Origin: UBA2705 sp963977105
GTDB lineage: Bacteria > Pseudomonadota > Alphaproteobacteria > Micavibrionales > Micavibrionaceae
NCBI GenBank assembly: GCA_963977105.1
Contig: CAXBNI010000001.1
Coordinates: forward strand, 124,001-188,000
DNA length: 64,000 nucleotides
Direction: 5' to 3'
Position numbers and translations under genes: made by a program. The notes under the pieces were generated by a model. It searched no databases, was not told where the DNA came from, and worked only from the letters and a program-made list of their open reading frames with translations. Positions 7,430-16,796 of the stretch are shown here, in pieces; position 1 is the first letter of the stretch; every line of letters begins with the position of its first letter.

Positions 7430-9370
7430 ATGAAGAATAGACTTTTTCCACTTTTTGTTAGCGTTTGTATGTTTGCGACTGCGCCGGCAAATGCTCGTGA
7501 TTTTTCCATACAGGATTTATATAACCTTGATATTGAAGGTCTCGCGAATATCGAAGTCAGTGCGGCATCCAAGCGTTCGGAATCATTGGGTGCGGCGCCG
7601 AGTATTATGAGTGTCGTGACAAGGGACGATATACAGCGTTATGGCGCAGTTAACTTGCATGATGTTTTGAACCGTGTTCCCAGTTTGCAGGTTTTAAACA
7701 GCACCGGTAGCCCAAATAATACAGTCTCATTGCGCGCGGCAACAAATCAGCATTATCCAAATAGAATTTTATTCCTTATTGATGGCCGACCGGTGCGAGA
7801 TAGTTATGGCGGACACTTAAATTACAGCCTGTTTACGCATTATCCAGTTAGTAATATCGAGCAGATAGAGGTTATACGTGGCCCAGGCTCTGTGCTTTAC
7901 GGCACGAATGCTTATGCCGGCGTCGTTAATATTGTATCAAAAGCTGCTTGCGATGCTTGTGCCGAGATTTCAACGACATATGGCTCATTCGGACGTAAAG
8001 ACCAAGAAGGCCGTGCGTCGTATTCTGGTGAGGACTGGTCAATATCAGGCGCAATTAAAAGTACAGATGTCGATGGAGAAAAATTTGTCATTACAGATGA
8101 AACATCGACGCGCGGAGAGTACCGTGCGCGTGAAGAAGGCTTGGGCTATTTTGTAAAAGGGCATTATAAGAACTTTAATGCGACTGCGTTTGTTGGGCGT
8201 GCGCGTCAAACTTCGCTGGGTATATTTGCACGGCTACCTGAATCAGTAAGTGACGGCCGACGCTCTACTGTGGATATTGGCTATGCAGAACAAGTTTTTG
8301 ATAACACAAAAATTGAAGCGCACCTGACCTACAATCGTTTGCGTGGTGGCCTTAATACAGACGCCCCAGAATTAAATCGTGATGACCTTCTTGTCGCAGA
8401 GTTAGGCCTGCAAACACAGCTGCGCGATAACCTTATTTTATCATGGGGTGGTTTTGCTGAACATCAAGATGGGGTCGTGGCTGATACGCCATACCAACAG
8501 CATCTTCATAATTTATATGGGCAATTGGAATGGATGCCGACGGAGCATTTTAAATTTGTCGGTGGCTTGCAGCTAAACGATTCTGAAGCGTTCAAGGCAG
8601 ATTTTTCGCCACGCCTCGCTATGGTTTATCAGCCCCTTGGTAATATTGGTGTGAAAGCTATGTTCGGTAAAGCGTTTAGGTCGTCAACGGCGATAGAAAG
8701 AGAACTTTTTATCCCGAATGTGATTACAGGCAACAGTAATATGAAGCCTGAAACGATTGAGACAATTGAAGGGCAGGTCTTTTATGGCGATGATGTTGTT
8801 TACGCTGCATTAAGCGCTTATAAAAGCCGTATGCAAGATATTATTGGCCGCGTGGCTAACCCTGCAGGGGCCGGTTTCTTAATCACCAATACGGGGGAGC
8901 AAGTCTTTCATGGTGTTGAGTTTGAATCGCAGCTTTCTTTCTATGATGGCTGGCAAGTCGAAGGTTCGGTTTCATGGCAAGAGGGCGAGAGCGACACTGA
9001 TATTGATAACCCGACCTTCTCAGCCAATTTAATGGCGAAGCTCGGTGTGTCCTATAAAACAGATTCATGGTCATTGGGGCTTTATGATAGCTGGTTTGGC
9101 ACTCCTGAGGATTTGCGTGCAACGAACCCATCTGTATTAGAGGTGAACAAGCAGCCTGATGCGTATCACTTGGTGAGTGCGAATTTGAATGTAAATTTGA
9201 ATGATACACTCGGGCTTTCAGGAGACTTACCAGAGATGAGTGTGACCTTCTATGGCGAAAACTTGCTTAATGAAGATATTTACTTCCCTGAATATAATAG
9301 AAAAAACATAAACTCGTTCCCTATTGACACAGGGCGCGCCGCTTATGGCCGTTTTACGGTTAAGTTCTAA
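7430..9370 (+). CDS. TonB-dependent outer-membrane receptor
   Basis: The 646-aa product has a signal peptide cleaved after PANA (~residue 22). A plug domain follows (IMSVVTRDDIQRYGAVNLHDVL ... IEVIRGPGSVLYGTNAYAGVVNIVS, ~45-165), then a ~470-residue beta-barrel ending in aromatic Phe (GRFTVKF), the usual outer-membrane insertion signal. The ligand is unknown. The start has GGGAGG about 12 nt upstream. Its neighbours are a YfiR-like periplasmic protein and a CHASE8-type kinase, which suggests a role in sensing rather than a plain nutrient locus. I see no Fur box, ExbB/ExbD or TonB nearby. Confidence 0.92.
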   Translation: MKNRLFPLFVSVCMFATAPANARDFSIQDLYNLDIEGLANIEVSAASKRSESLGAAPSIMSVVTRDDIQRYGAVNLHDVLNRVPSLQVLNSTGSPNNTVSLRAATNQHYPNRILFLIDGRPVRDSYGGHLNYSLFTHYPVSNIEQIEVIRGPGSVLYGTNAYAGVVNIVSKAACDACAEISTTYGSFGRKDQEGRASYSGEDWSISGAIKSTDVDGEKFVITDETSTRGEYRAREEGLGYFVKGHYKNFNATAFVGRARQTSLGIFARLPESVSDGRRSTVDIGYAEQVFDNTKIEAHLTYNRLRGGLNTDAPELNRDDLLVAELGLQTQLRDNLILSWGGFAEHQDGVVADTPYQQHLHNLYGQLEWMPTEHFKFVGGLQLNDSEAFKADFSPRLAMVYQPLGNIGVKAMFGKAFRSSTAIERELFIPNVITGNSNMKPETIETIEGQVFYGDDVVYAALSAYKSRMQDIIGRVANPAGAGFLITNTGEQVFHGVEFESQLSFYDGWQVEGSVSWQEGESDTDIDNPTFSANLMAKLGVSYKTDSWSLGLYDSWFGTPEDLRATNPSVLEVNKQPDAYHLVSANLNVNLNDTLGLSGDLPEMSVTFYGENLLNEDIYFPEYNRKNINSFPIDTGRAAYGRFTVKF

Positions 9371-9438
9371 GAAGCTAACGCTTTGGGAGCAACGGCGAGT
9401 GATGCGCGCTAGAATGTCGAAGCAGGTCGAAGTTTGAC

Positions 9439-9960
9439 TTAGCGGATAACGTTAGATATCTCTAACAGTCGAGAGCTGATCTTTAGTTTTTTCTCGCGCG
9501 CTGCTTTCAAATTGATAGACAGCTGAACGCGCCCGGAGTGTTCTTCCATGCAGATCATGCCACCATAATTAATTACAGATTTATTACTGCTTACGACGAG
9601 TGTGCTTTGAATGTCCATTTGGAAGAGTGCTTTTTGGTCACTCGGTTTATCAATGTATAGGATTTGACATTGATGTATGTCTGAGAGTGATGACAAGGGG
9701 AGAACAACTGTTTTTTTTGCGTGGCGCATTTTTGCAATATATTGAAGGTTCTCACCGAAAGGGTGCGCGCCATATGTACAGAGTGTGTCTGTGGTTGAAT
9801 CGCTATCAGGCCATGAAACATAGTCAAAAAACTTAAACAGAAAGACAGCTTTGACCTTCTCGAGCTGCTCGGAAGCATGCGCAGGGCTTGTGTATGTCGT
9901 ATAACATACACAAAGATAAGAAAACACGAGTAAGGTGCCTCTACCCAAAAGTTTCTTCAT
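9439..9960 (-). CDS. YfiR-like (DUF4154) periplasmic protein
   Basis: The 173-aa product has an N-terminal signal sequence (LLVFSYLCVCYTTYTSPAHA). The DUF4154 pattern follows: KVKAVFLFKFFDYVSWP near the start, a central ILYIDKP, and the end with VQLSINLKAAREKKLKISSRLL. In Pseudomonas, YfiR is a periplasmic repressor that binds the CHASE8 domain of the diguanylate cyclase YfiN. Here the nearest CHASE8-like protein is the divergent hybrid kinase 160 bp away, a plausible partner. Only three Cys are visible in the mature part, at least two of which could form a disulphide. Confidence 0.82.
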   Translation of the reverse strand: MKKLLGRGTLLVFSYLCVCYTTYTSPAHASEQLEKVKAVFLFKFFDYVSWPDSDSTTDTLCTYGAHPFGENLQYIAKMRHAKKTVVLPLSSLSDIHQCQILYIDKPSDQKALFQMDIQSTLVVSSNKSVINYGGMICMEEHSGRVQLSINLKAAREKKLKISSRLLEISNVIR

Positions 9961-10120
9961 ATTAGATCCCGATAGCCAACATTATATCTTTACTGAAAAT
10001 TAGGATAGCAGACTGAAAATCAACAGGAAATAACAATTTTTTTTAAAACTCGTTGTATACCCTATAAGTTAAATATTATAAGATGTTCATTAATGTTTAT
10101 ACGCTAGGGTTGATATCGGC

Positions 10121-12475
10121 ATGGTCAATATAAGTAAACTTTCAATACGTTCTAAAATGCTCCTGATTACTGTTGGGATGACGTTCGTTACTTTATTGGT
10201 CGCGCTTTTGATTACTATTGCGGGTAACTATCTCTTTAATGTGAATGAAACAAAACAGCGTGTCGGCGTAATTGCAAGTTTCACAGCGCAAGGCATCATC
10301 TCCTCATTAGATTTCATTGACCCTATCTCTGCAAAGGAAAAGTTGAAGAGTTTGAACCTTGAGACGTCGGTTCGTTATGCGTGCGCGTATGACCTTACGG
10401 ATACTCTTTTTGCGCAATATCAGAATAAAGAACTTCTTACGGGCGGGCGTGAGAATTGCCCGCTCCAGTTAAGTCGTGCTGATGTGCAAAGTAATTATCA
10501 GGTGATTAATCTTATTCGTCCAATCGGGCTATCAGAAGAAGAGCGCCTTGGTTATTTACTGTTATCTTATGATATGGGAAGCTTTAATAAAAACCTGCTT
10601 GTTGAGTTGTTGTTTGATGTCATTGTTTTTGCCGTTGTTATGCTGCTTGTGTATTTCATCGCAAATAAACTGCAGTTTATTATCAGCCGTCCCGTATCTA
10701 ACTTAGAAGCAGCTGCGCGGCAGTTTGTGGATCGCGAAGACTTTAGTATACAGGTTGAAAAAACTTCCGATGATGAACTCGGCAGTATGGTTGATGCCTT
10801 TAACCTTATGGTTAAGAAAATGGAGGAACGCGAACACTTTATTATGCAGGCACGTGAAGAGGCGGAATCCGCAAACCGCATGAAAAGTAAATTCTTGGCA
10901 AATATGTCTCATGAATTACGGACCCCCCTAAATAGTATTATGGGGATGACGGAGCTGATTATTGATACTGAGAATATGGATCAAGATACGCTTGATATGT
11001 CTAAGGTTATTTATAAATCGTCACAGAATCTGTTGGATATTGTGAATGATATTCTCGATATCTCTAAAATTGAATCAGGGATGTTTACTTTAGAACATAA
11101 CGACGTGAACATTAACGACCTTATTAACAACCTCGTCGATTCTATGCGCCCTGTGGCCAGCCAAAAAGGTGTCTCGTTGACGTGTCATTATACGCATAAA
11201 GACGTGCCTGTTATCATGGGGGATTGTTTGCGCTTAAATCAGATCCTTACAAACCTTATTGGCAATGCGATTAAATATATTAAAGACCCCTATGAGGCGG
11301 AAGGTGATGTGGATGCCCGTGGTGTTAATGAGGCTATATCTGGACTGGTGCAGCTTGAAATTGGTTATACGGTCATTGGTGATGACAACATTGAATTAAG
11401 CGTTGAGGTGAAGGATAACGGCATCGGCATATCCGAAGACAAAGTGGGCGCGATATTTGAAAAGTTTCGCCAAGCTGATGATACGATCACACGCCGTTTC
11501 GGCGGAACAGGGCTTGGTCTTACGATCACTAAGGACCTTGTGCAGATGATGGGCGGTGAAATTGGGGTGCGCAGCACTTTTGGATTGGGGTCATTATTTT
11601 GGTTCAAGATACCGTTTAGGCTTTCTACCTGTAAGGACGCCGTCACTCCCGTGATTAATAATGTGTTTAGTCTATCGCTGCCACAATCAGGTGTTGGGAC
11701 GCGCTTTAAAGCTCAAGATGTTCGCTTACTTGTTGCAGAGGATGTTGTCTTAAACCAGCATTATATTATGCGGCTCCTTAAGCATATCGGCATCAACAAT
11801 TTTAAGTTAGCTGAAAATGGTGAAGTTGTTTTATCTGATTTCAACACAGGAGAGTATGACTTGATCTTGATGGATTGCCATATGCCGCTTAAAAATGGGT
11901 ATGAAACGACGCATGAGATCCGTAGTGTTGAAAAGAACACAAAGAAACGTATTCCTATTATTGCGATGACGGCTGATGCCATGAAAGGCGCAGAAGAAAA
12001 GTGTTTTGAGGCTGGAATGGACGCTTACGTAGCGAAGCCTGTAGAAATTCAGCATTTGAAAGAAGTTCTTGCTACATGGATAGATTTCTCAACGACGGCA
12101 TTATCATTACGCCATCAAGAAGAGGTGTTGACCAAGCACGAGGCTAAGCCACCTGTAGATTTAAAGATAATTAAAGGGTTTATTGGCAGCCAAGTTGAGG
12201 TTGGCAACTTTGTGAAGATGTTTAAGATGCAAGGCGATGATTTTTTGAGAAAGCTTAACGGTACTTGCCGCGGCGGTGAAAGTAAGGAATGGGTGGAAAT
12301 ATCCCACGGCTTTAAAGGCTGCTGTATGATGATTGGTGCACAAGAGCTTGTTGAGCACTTGCAAGACGCAGAAGAACTTCTGGTTGCGAATAAATCAGAC
12401 CGCGTACAGAGCCTTGATTTGATCACTAAAGAATACAGAAACGTTGTATCGTTTCTAGAAAACCTTGAGTATTAG
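10121..12475 (+). CDS. Hybrid sensor histidine kinase (CHASE8-like-HAMP-HisKA-HATPase-REC-HPt)
   Basis: The 784-aa protein has, in order: TM1 (~12-35); a periplasmic domain to ~150 resembling CHASE8 (ASFTAQGIISSLDFID ... RYACAYDLTDTLFAQY); TM2 (~160-180); HAMP; HisKA with NMSHELRTPLN (H264); HATPase with DNGIGISEDK and FGGTGLGLTI; a receiver with D585 in LILMDCHMP; and an HPt domain with H729 in EISHGFKG. It thus holds a whole His-Asp-His relay, but the final response regulator is not in the window. It diverges from the YfiR-like gene, and the TonB-dependent receptor lies beyond that, suggesting a three-part envelope sensing system. No c-di-GMP domains are present. Confidence 0.93.
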   Translation: MVNISKLSIRSKMLLITVGMTFVTLLVALLITIAGNYLFNVNETKQRVGVIASFTAQGIISSLDFIDPISAKEKLKSLNLETSVRYACAYDLTDTLFAQYQNKELLTGGRENCPLQLSRADVQSNYQVINLIRPIGLSEEERLGYLLLSYDMGSFNKNLLVELLFDVIVFAVVMLLVYFIANKLQFIISRPVSNLEAAARQFVDREDFSIQVEKTSDDELGSMVDAFNLMVKKMEEREHFIMQAREEAESANRMKSKFLANMSHELRTPLNSIMGMTELIIDTENMDQDTLDMSKVIYKSSQNLLDIVNDILDISKIESGMFTLEHNDVNINDLINNLVDSMRPVASQKGVSLTCHYTHKDVPVIMGDCLRLNQILTNLIGNAIKYIKDPYEAEGDVDARGVNEAISGLVQLEIGYTVIGDDNIELSVEVKDNGIGISEDKVGAIFEKFRQADDTITRRFGGTGLGLTITKDLVQMMGGEIGVRSTFGLGSLFWFKIPFRLSTCKDAVTPVINNVFSLSLPQSGVGTRFKAQDVRLLVAEDVVLNQHYIMRLLKHIGINNFKLAENGEVVLSDFNTGEYDLILMDCHMPLKNGYETTHEIRSVEKNTKKRIPIIAMTADAMKGAEEKCFEAGMDAYVAKPVEIQHLKEVLATWIDFSTTALSLRHQEEVLTKHEAKPPVDLKIIKGFIGSQVEVGNFVKMFKMQGDDFLRKLNGTCRGGESKEWVEISHGFKGCCMMIGAQELVEHLQDAEELLVANKSDRVQSLDLITKEYRNVVSFLENLEY

Positions 12476-12495
12476 CGCGGTTGAGATCTCGGCGC

Positions 12496-13599
12496 TTATT
12501 TCCCTGTGATCTCTTTATATAGTTCTAAATTTCTTTGTGCCATGTGCAGGAACGTAAACTGTGTCTCATATTGCGTGCGGGCATTTGCGCCCATTTCTAG
12601 GCACTTGTCACGGCTTTGAACAAGGGTAGATATGGCCTCGGCAACGGCGCTGATGTCCTCGTGTGGGACAAGTAGCCCTGTTTTATTATGTGTGACTGAT
12701 TCTCCGTTACCCGCGACCTCTGTCGCAATTGTCGGTAGCTTGGCGCGCATGGCCTCAATAATTGACCGTGGAAAGCCCTCCCAATGCGTGATCAGCAAGA
12801 ATACATCATGGCGTTCAAGTAATTCAGGAACATCATCACGCTCACCCAGGAAGTCTATACGCTCACCAAGGCCGAGCTCTGTTGCTAATTGCTGTGCGTC
12901 TAGGCTGTCACCATTACCAGCAAGGCTTAAATGCCAGTTATGGTCTTCGATGCGTTTTAACGCATGTAGTAATGTGGCGTGGTCCTTTTGCGGACAAAAC
13001 CTTGCGACCATAATAAGTTTTACAGCGGCGGCGTTATCATTAACATTACCGCGCTCTGGGGCAGGGCGCGCTGGCATACCATTATGAATCGCGACAATTT
13101 TATCTTGCGGGCAGATTCTGTTTTTTAGTGCCAATGCGCGGTCATATTCGCTGACCGTAATAATTTTACTGCACAGAGGGGCGGCGCATTTTTCGATCCA
13201 TTTATACAAAATACGCTGTGATTTTGATACGCCTTCTGTAAACGCCCAGCCATGTGCGGTGAACACAGCTTTTGTAGGCAGGCCAATCGCAGCAAGGCGG
13301 CCGATAATGCCGGCCTTGGATGAATGGCATGATAAAATATCAGGCTTATGTTTCTTCAAGTAACGGCGTAATTCAAGCACGGATTTAATGTCTTTAAGCG
13401 GTTTTATCGGCCGCCCCATATTTTTAATTTCGTAATAAGGCGTACCCATTGCTTTGATATGGTCAGATATAATACCAGGCCAGCCAGAATAGACGAGCGC
13501 TTCATGGCCTTGGTTTTTTAGCCATGTTGTCAGGTCTCGAATATGGATTTGTACGCCGCCAAATTCATCAAGGCGGGTCACTAAATAGGCGATTTTCAT
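12496..13599 (-). CDS. Family 4-type glycosyltransferase
   Basis: The 367-aa GT-B enzyme begins with KIAYLVTRLDEFGGVQIHI, typical of GT4 acceptor domains. The C-terminal half has the sugar-nucleotide domain (KLIMVARFCPQKDHATLL) and the E-x7-E motif in EGFPRSIIEAM. It probably adds a sugar to a lipid-linked polysaccharide precursor on the cytoplasmic side of the membrane. Its start overlaps the stop of the WecA-like gene by 4 bp (ATGA), so the two are translationally coupled. The acceptor and sugar are unknown. It converges on the hybrid kinase with a 20-bp gap. Confidence 0.88.
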   Translation of the reverse strand: MKIAYLVTRLDEFGGVQIHIRDLTTWLKNQGHEALVYSGWPGIISDHIKAMGTPYYEIKNMGRPIKPLKDIKSVLELRRYLKKHKPDILSCHSSKAGIIGRLAAIGLPTKAVFTAHGWAFTEGVSKSQRILYKWIEKCAAPLCSKIITVSEYDRALALKNRICPQDKIVAIHNGMPARPAPERGNVNDNAAAVKLIMVARFCPQKDHATLLHALKRIEDHNWHLSLAGNGDSLDAQQLATELGLGERIDFLGERDDVPELLERHDVFLLITHWEGFPRSIIEAMRAKLPTIATEVAGNGESVTHNKTGLLVPHEDISAVAEAISTLVQSRDKCLEMGANARTQYETQFTFLHMAQRNLELYKEITGK

Positions 13600-14717
13600 G
13601 GCTGGTTCCTATGTTTCAAATGAAATGTTTTTTGCAAAAAGTGGACGAAATGATCTGATTTTATAACCAATATGGCGTGGCCAACCCATAGGCACACCCA
13701 AATTGCGGTCATTAGCGGCTCAGGCCAGTTAAGTATACTGGCGCAGAAGCCAATAGCGCCGAGCGTTATTGCAAGGGAAAGGATCATAAATGTTGATTGT
13801 CCAACGGGAAAACCTGCATGGATAAAATGGTGATGGAAGTGGCGTAAATCGGGAGAGAATGGGTGGCGACCTTCATATATGCGCATCGCAAACAGGCCAA
13901 AAGCATCGATAATCGGTAAGGCAATGATCCATGCTATTGATATCGGCTGAAATGGCGCGTTTTCGCCTTGTGCCATGTGTATGCAAAACCAGCCAATGAT
14001 TAAACCGAGCGCCATTGACCCTGTATCACCAAGGAAAATGCAGGCTTTATCACGCAGCGGATGGCGCATATTATAAAACAAAAAACCGGAGAGCGTCGCC
14101 GCGAGTATGCCGATATGGAGTAAAGCTTCATATTGACCGTGCAATAAGGCTGCGAGCATCAGCCAGCCAAGAACAACGAGGCTTTTTCCGCCTGCAAGCC
14201 CGTCAATGCCGTCCATCATATTAATGGCGTTGATTAAGTAAACAATGCAGGCCATAGAAAATATCGGTGCGAACCAACCCAGGTGCCATTCCCCTAAGCC
14301 AAGCATATTGCCCATGTTTTCTAACTCAGCGCCGCCGCCAAGGACAATAATGGCTGCGGCTGCGAAATGGATCAGAAATTTTACTGATGCGCGCACAGGC
14401 TTTTTATCATCAATTAAGCCCGTGATAAGCAGTAAGATGAGTGCGGTATAAAGGCTGATAACCTGTGGGGTGAAGGCAAATAAGACGCTGTGAATCAACA
14501 AAAATAAAGTGAATATTACAAAGCCCCCAATGGGAGGCGTAGGTGCCGTGTGAATTTTACGCCCGCCAGGTTGGTCTACATACCCAAATTTAATCGCCAA
14601 AAGCCGCATAGGGGGTATTAAGGCCAGCGTTGCGATGCAGGTCGTAATAATAATGCTCCAAAGCGCTAACGCATTGAGGGGGCCATTAAGTAACGATGTG
14701 GTGTGTAGAAATTCCAT
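13596..14717 (-). CDS. WecA/TagO-like undecaprenyl-phosphate sugar-1-phosphate transferase
   Basis: This is a polytopic membrane enzyme with about 10-11 hydrophobic helices. Family motifs are GGRKIHTAPTPPIGG (loop 1), GLIDDKKPV (the catalytic Asp pair), INMMDGIDGLAGG, FLGDTGSMALG and the cytoplasmic HFHHHF loop. WecA-like enzymes move GlcNAc-1-phosphate or a relative onto undecaprenyl phosphate to begin O-antigen or other glycans. The paired glycosyltransferase would act next. The ATG at 14717 was preferred to a TTG at 14744; only a weak AAAG precedes it. The exact sugar cannot be read from sequence. Confidence 0.88.
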   Translation of the reverse strand: MEFLHTTSLLNGPLNALALWSIIITTCIATLALIPPMRLLAIKFGYVDQPGGRKIHTAPTPPIGGFVIFTLFLLIHSVLFAFTPQVISLYTALILLLITGLIDDKKPVRASVKFLIHFAAAAIIVLGGGAELENMGNMLGLGEWHLGWFAPIFSMACIVYLINAINMMDGIDGLAGGKSLVVLGWLMLAALLHGQYEALLHIGILAATLSGFLFYNMRHPLRDKACIFLGDTGSMALGLIIGWFCIHMAQGENAPFQPISIAWIIALPIIDAFGLFAMRIYEGRHPFSPDLRHFHHHFIHAGFPVGQSTFMILSLAITLGAIGFCASILNWPEPLMTAIWVCLWVGHAILVIKSDHFVHFLQKTFHLKHRNQP

Positions 14718-14786
14718 AGAGCTTTTATAACGAAATATAACCAATAATCATAGCGAACAATGAGGTCTTAAGGTCATAAATGTGCA

Positions 14787-14954
14787 CTAAAAGGGATTGA
14801 TATTATCAATGAAGTTAGTAAAAAAATCTAGTAGCATGCCTGAGAACACAGCATATGCACCGCCAAAGACAACGATACTTAACGCCGCAAGCAGTGCATA
14901 TTCAACTGCTGATGCGCCGCTTTCATCTTTTAGCCAATGTATAATTTTACGCAT
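14787..14954 (-). CDS. Flp/Fap-type IVb pilin
   Basis: This 55-aa protein carries the Flp signature WLKDESGASAVEYALLAAL: a short basic leader, Gly as the prepilin cleavage site, then Glu at +5 followed by Tyr and a hydrophobic helix. The GGGGA binding site sits 7 nt before the ATG. No tad/cpa assembly genes or prepilin peptidase are visible in the window, so this is an isolated pilin locus. It could serve a Tad system encoded elsewhere. Confidence 0.85.
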   Translation of the reverse strand: MRKIIHWLKDESGASAVEYALLAALSIVVFGGAYAVFSGMLLDFFTNFIDNINPF

Positions 14955-15044
14955 GTTTTGATCCCCATTTATTAAATTGTAACATATTGTTAGCGTCTTG
15001 CGGAAGAGCTTTTAAATACAATTTTATTAAGTTTTTACTGTGTC

Positions 15045-16784
15045 TCATTTTTTAACAAAGCGATAGGGTGCGATTTTTTGGAGGCTGCTTGCGGGCATGG
15101 ATGTGATTTGGTTATAGGTGATTTTCTCTGCTAATATAATGCCGCCCATTATGCTTGAAAGCAGGCCGTTTGAGCCATGTGCGGTGGTAACGTAACTGTT
15201 TTGATCAAGTTGCCCTATAACAGGGACATGGTCACGTGATGCCGTTCGTAGCGCAGCACGTGCGCCGTTAATCTGTGTTGGGCTTTGTTGATGCTCTAGC
15301 GGTAAAATCTCGTTGAGCTTTTCTACATTATCTAGGTCGTCTAGCGGGTCGTTTTCAACGTCATAACTCCAGCGTTGAAATGTAGAACCGCAGGTTAATG
15401 CGTCATTGTGAATAGGGGTCATGTAACCACCATAACACAGCACGGTTTTTAAGGGCAGGGCGCTGTGCTGCATATCAAGCGATGTAATTTGGCCGCGCAC
15501 TGTGTGCATATCAATATCGGCAAGCTCAGGAAAAGCTTTAAATGACGCACCGACAGCGTAGATAACGATGTCATAGGGTTTAAGATCCAAATTACTATAA
15601 TTAACGCGAGTGTGGACTTTTACATCTTTGCTAAGCACAGCACATAACTTAACTGGTGAGACGACTCCTGAATCTGCAAGGTAAACGGCATCATGGGCCA
15701 ACGCTATGCCGCAAATATCTGCGCTGCGGGATTTATCAATCCACTCCATATGGTCTTGATGCCATTTCCAGCTCGCTAACAAGGCAGGAAAGCGGTCTTT
15801 TTTTAGCTCGCTATTTATTAAATGCAGCGCGCCGCATGGGACGAAGTCAATGGCGTCACCAAGGGACTTAAACAGCCCGTAAGACGCGGCATAACCGCTG
15901 GAATAAAACACGGCTTCGGGGTCATATTGTTTGCGAAAACGGGGGTTATATAGACCGCGCGCATTGCCAGATGCTTTGGCTGCTATATGCGGCTCTTTTT
16001 CAAAGATCTCGACATGATGACCATTCTTATGCAGGTAATGGGCAGCTGCACAGCCGCCAAGGCCCGCGCCAATGATCGCAATTTTTTGTGGTGCGTTCGC
16101 TTTAACGGGCTTTCGCTCTGTTTGAGTATCAAATGTTGCAGTAAGCATGTCGCGTTTGCGGCCGTACCCTGTTTCTTTTTTGACGGTAAATCCATGTTCG
16201 CTAAGGGTGCGTTTTACGAAGCCTGCGGCGGTAAATGTTGCGGCTGTTGTGCCATGATGGGCGCAGCGCTGCATCGCGCTAAAAAGGGAACTTTGCCACA
16301 TTTCGGGGTTTTTAGATGGCGCGAAGCCATCTAAAAACCATGCGTCAACGGTGGTGTCTAAGCCTGTAATTGCATTATTAATATCGTCAAAGACCACCGT
16401 CAAAGTAATGTTTGGCGCGATGTCTAAGCGATGCCAGCCAGAAACACGCAGCGGGTAACGATCACACAACATATCGATCTTTGTACCAAAACGTTCGGCC
16501 CATGGAGAGAGGGCGTCTTTGATCGTATCGGGGGTGAGGGGGTACTTCTCAAAGGATATAAAATGTAGGTGCTTCTGGTTATCAGTGCATGTTTGTTCAA
16601 ACAGCTCCCATGCGACAAGGAAGTTTAATCCTGTGCCAAAGCCCGTTTCACAGATTGTAAAGTAAGGTCTACCCTGCCATGCAGCGGGAAGATTATTACC
16701 GCGCATGAAAACATATTCTGTTTCCGCGACGCCATCTTCTGCAGAAAAATAAATATCGTCAAATTGTGTGCTTCTGATTGTCAT
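15045..16784 (-). CDS. mnmC: Bifunctional tRNA mnm5s2U biosynthesis protein MnmC
   Basis: MnmC finishes 5-methylaminomethyl-2-thiouridine at the wobble position of certain tRNAs. Residues ~1-220 form the SAM-dependent methyltransferase part (CETGFGTGLNFL, DAWFLDGFAPSKNPEMW). Residues ~235-579 form the FAD-dependent demodification part (IAIIGAGLGGCAAAHYL). Near the C-terminus AALRTASRDHVPVIG and TTAHGSNGLLSSIMGG match the oxidase family. The 579-aa length is slightly shorter than the E. coli enzyme, as is common in alphaproteobacteria. It may form a run with gloB upstream, with a 12-bp gap. Confidence 0.95.
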   Translation of the reverse strand: MTIRSTQFDDIYFSAEDGVAETEYVFMRGNNLPAAWQGRPYFTICETGFGTGLNFLVAWELFEQTCTDNQKHLHFISFEKYPLTPDTIKDALSPWAERFGTKIDMLCDRYPLRVSGWHRLDIAPNITLTVVFDDINNAITGLDTTVDAWFLDGFAPSKNPEMWQSSLFSAMQRCAHHGTTAATFTAAGFVKRTLSEHGFTVKKETGYGRKRDMLTATFDTQTERKPVKANAPQKIAIIGAGLGGCAAAHYLHKNGHHVEIFEKEPHIAAKASGNARGLYNPRFRKQYDPEAVFYSSGYAASYGLFKSLGDAIDFVPCGALHLINSELKKDRFPALLASWKWHQDHMEWIDKSRSADICGIALAHDAVYLADSGVVSPVKLCAVLSKDVKVHTRVNYSNLDLKPYDIVIYAVGASFKAFPELADIDMHTVRGQITSLDMQHSALPLKTVLCYGGYMTPIHNDALTCGSTFQRWSYDVENDPLDDLDNVEKLNEILPLEHQQSPTQINGARAALRTASRDHVPVIGQLDQNSYVTTAHGSNGLLSSIMGGIILAEKITYNQITSMPASSLQKIAPYRFVKK

Positions 16785-16796
16785 GCTGGTGCGTGC

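Noticed and set aside
12632..13087. 151-aa plus-strand ORF inside the glycosyltransferase gene
   Set aside because: Antisense frame to a well-supported gene, with Ser/Arg-rich composition typical of a shadow ORF.
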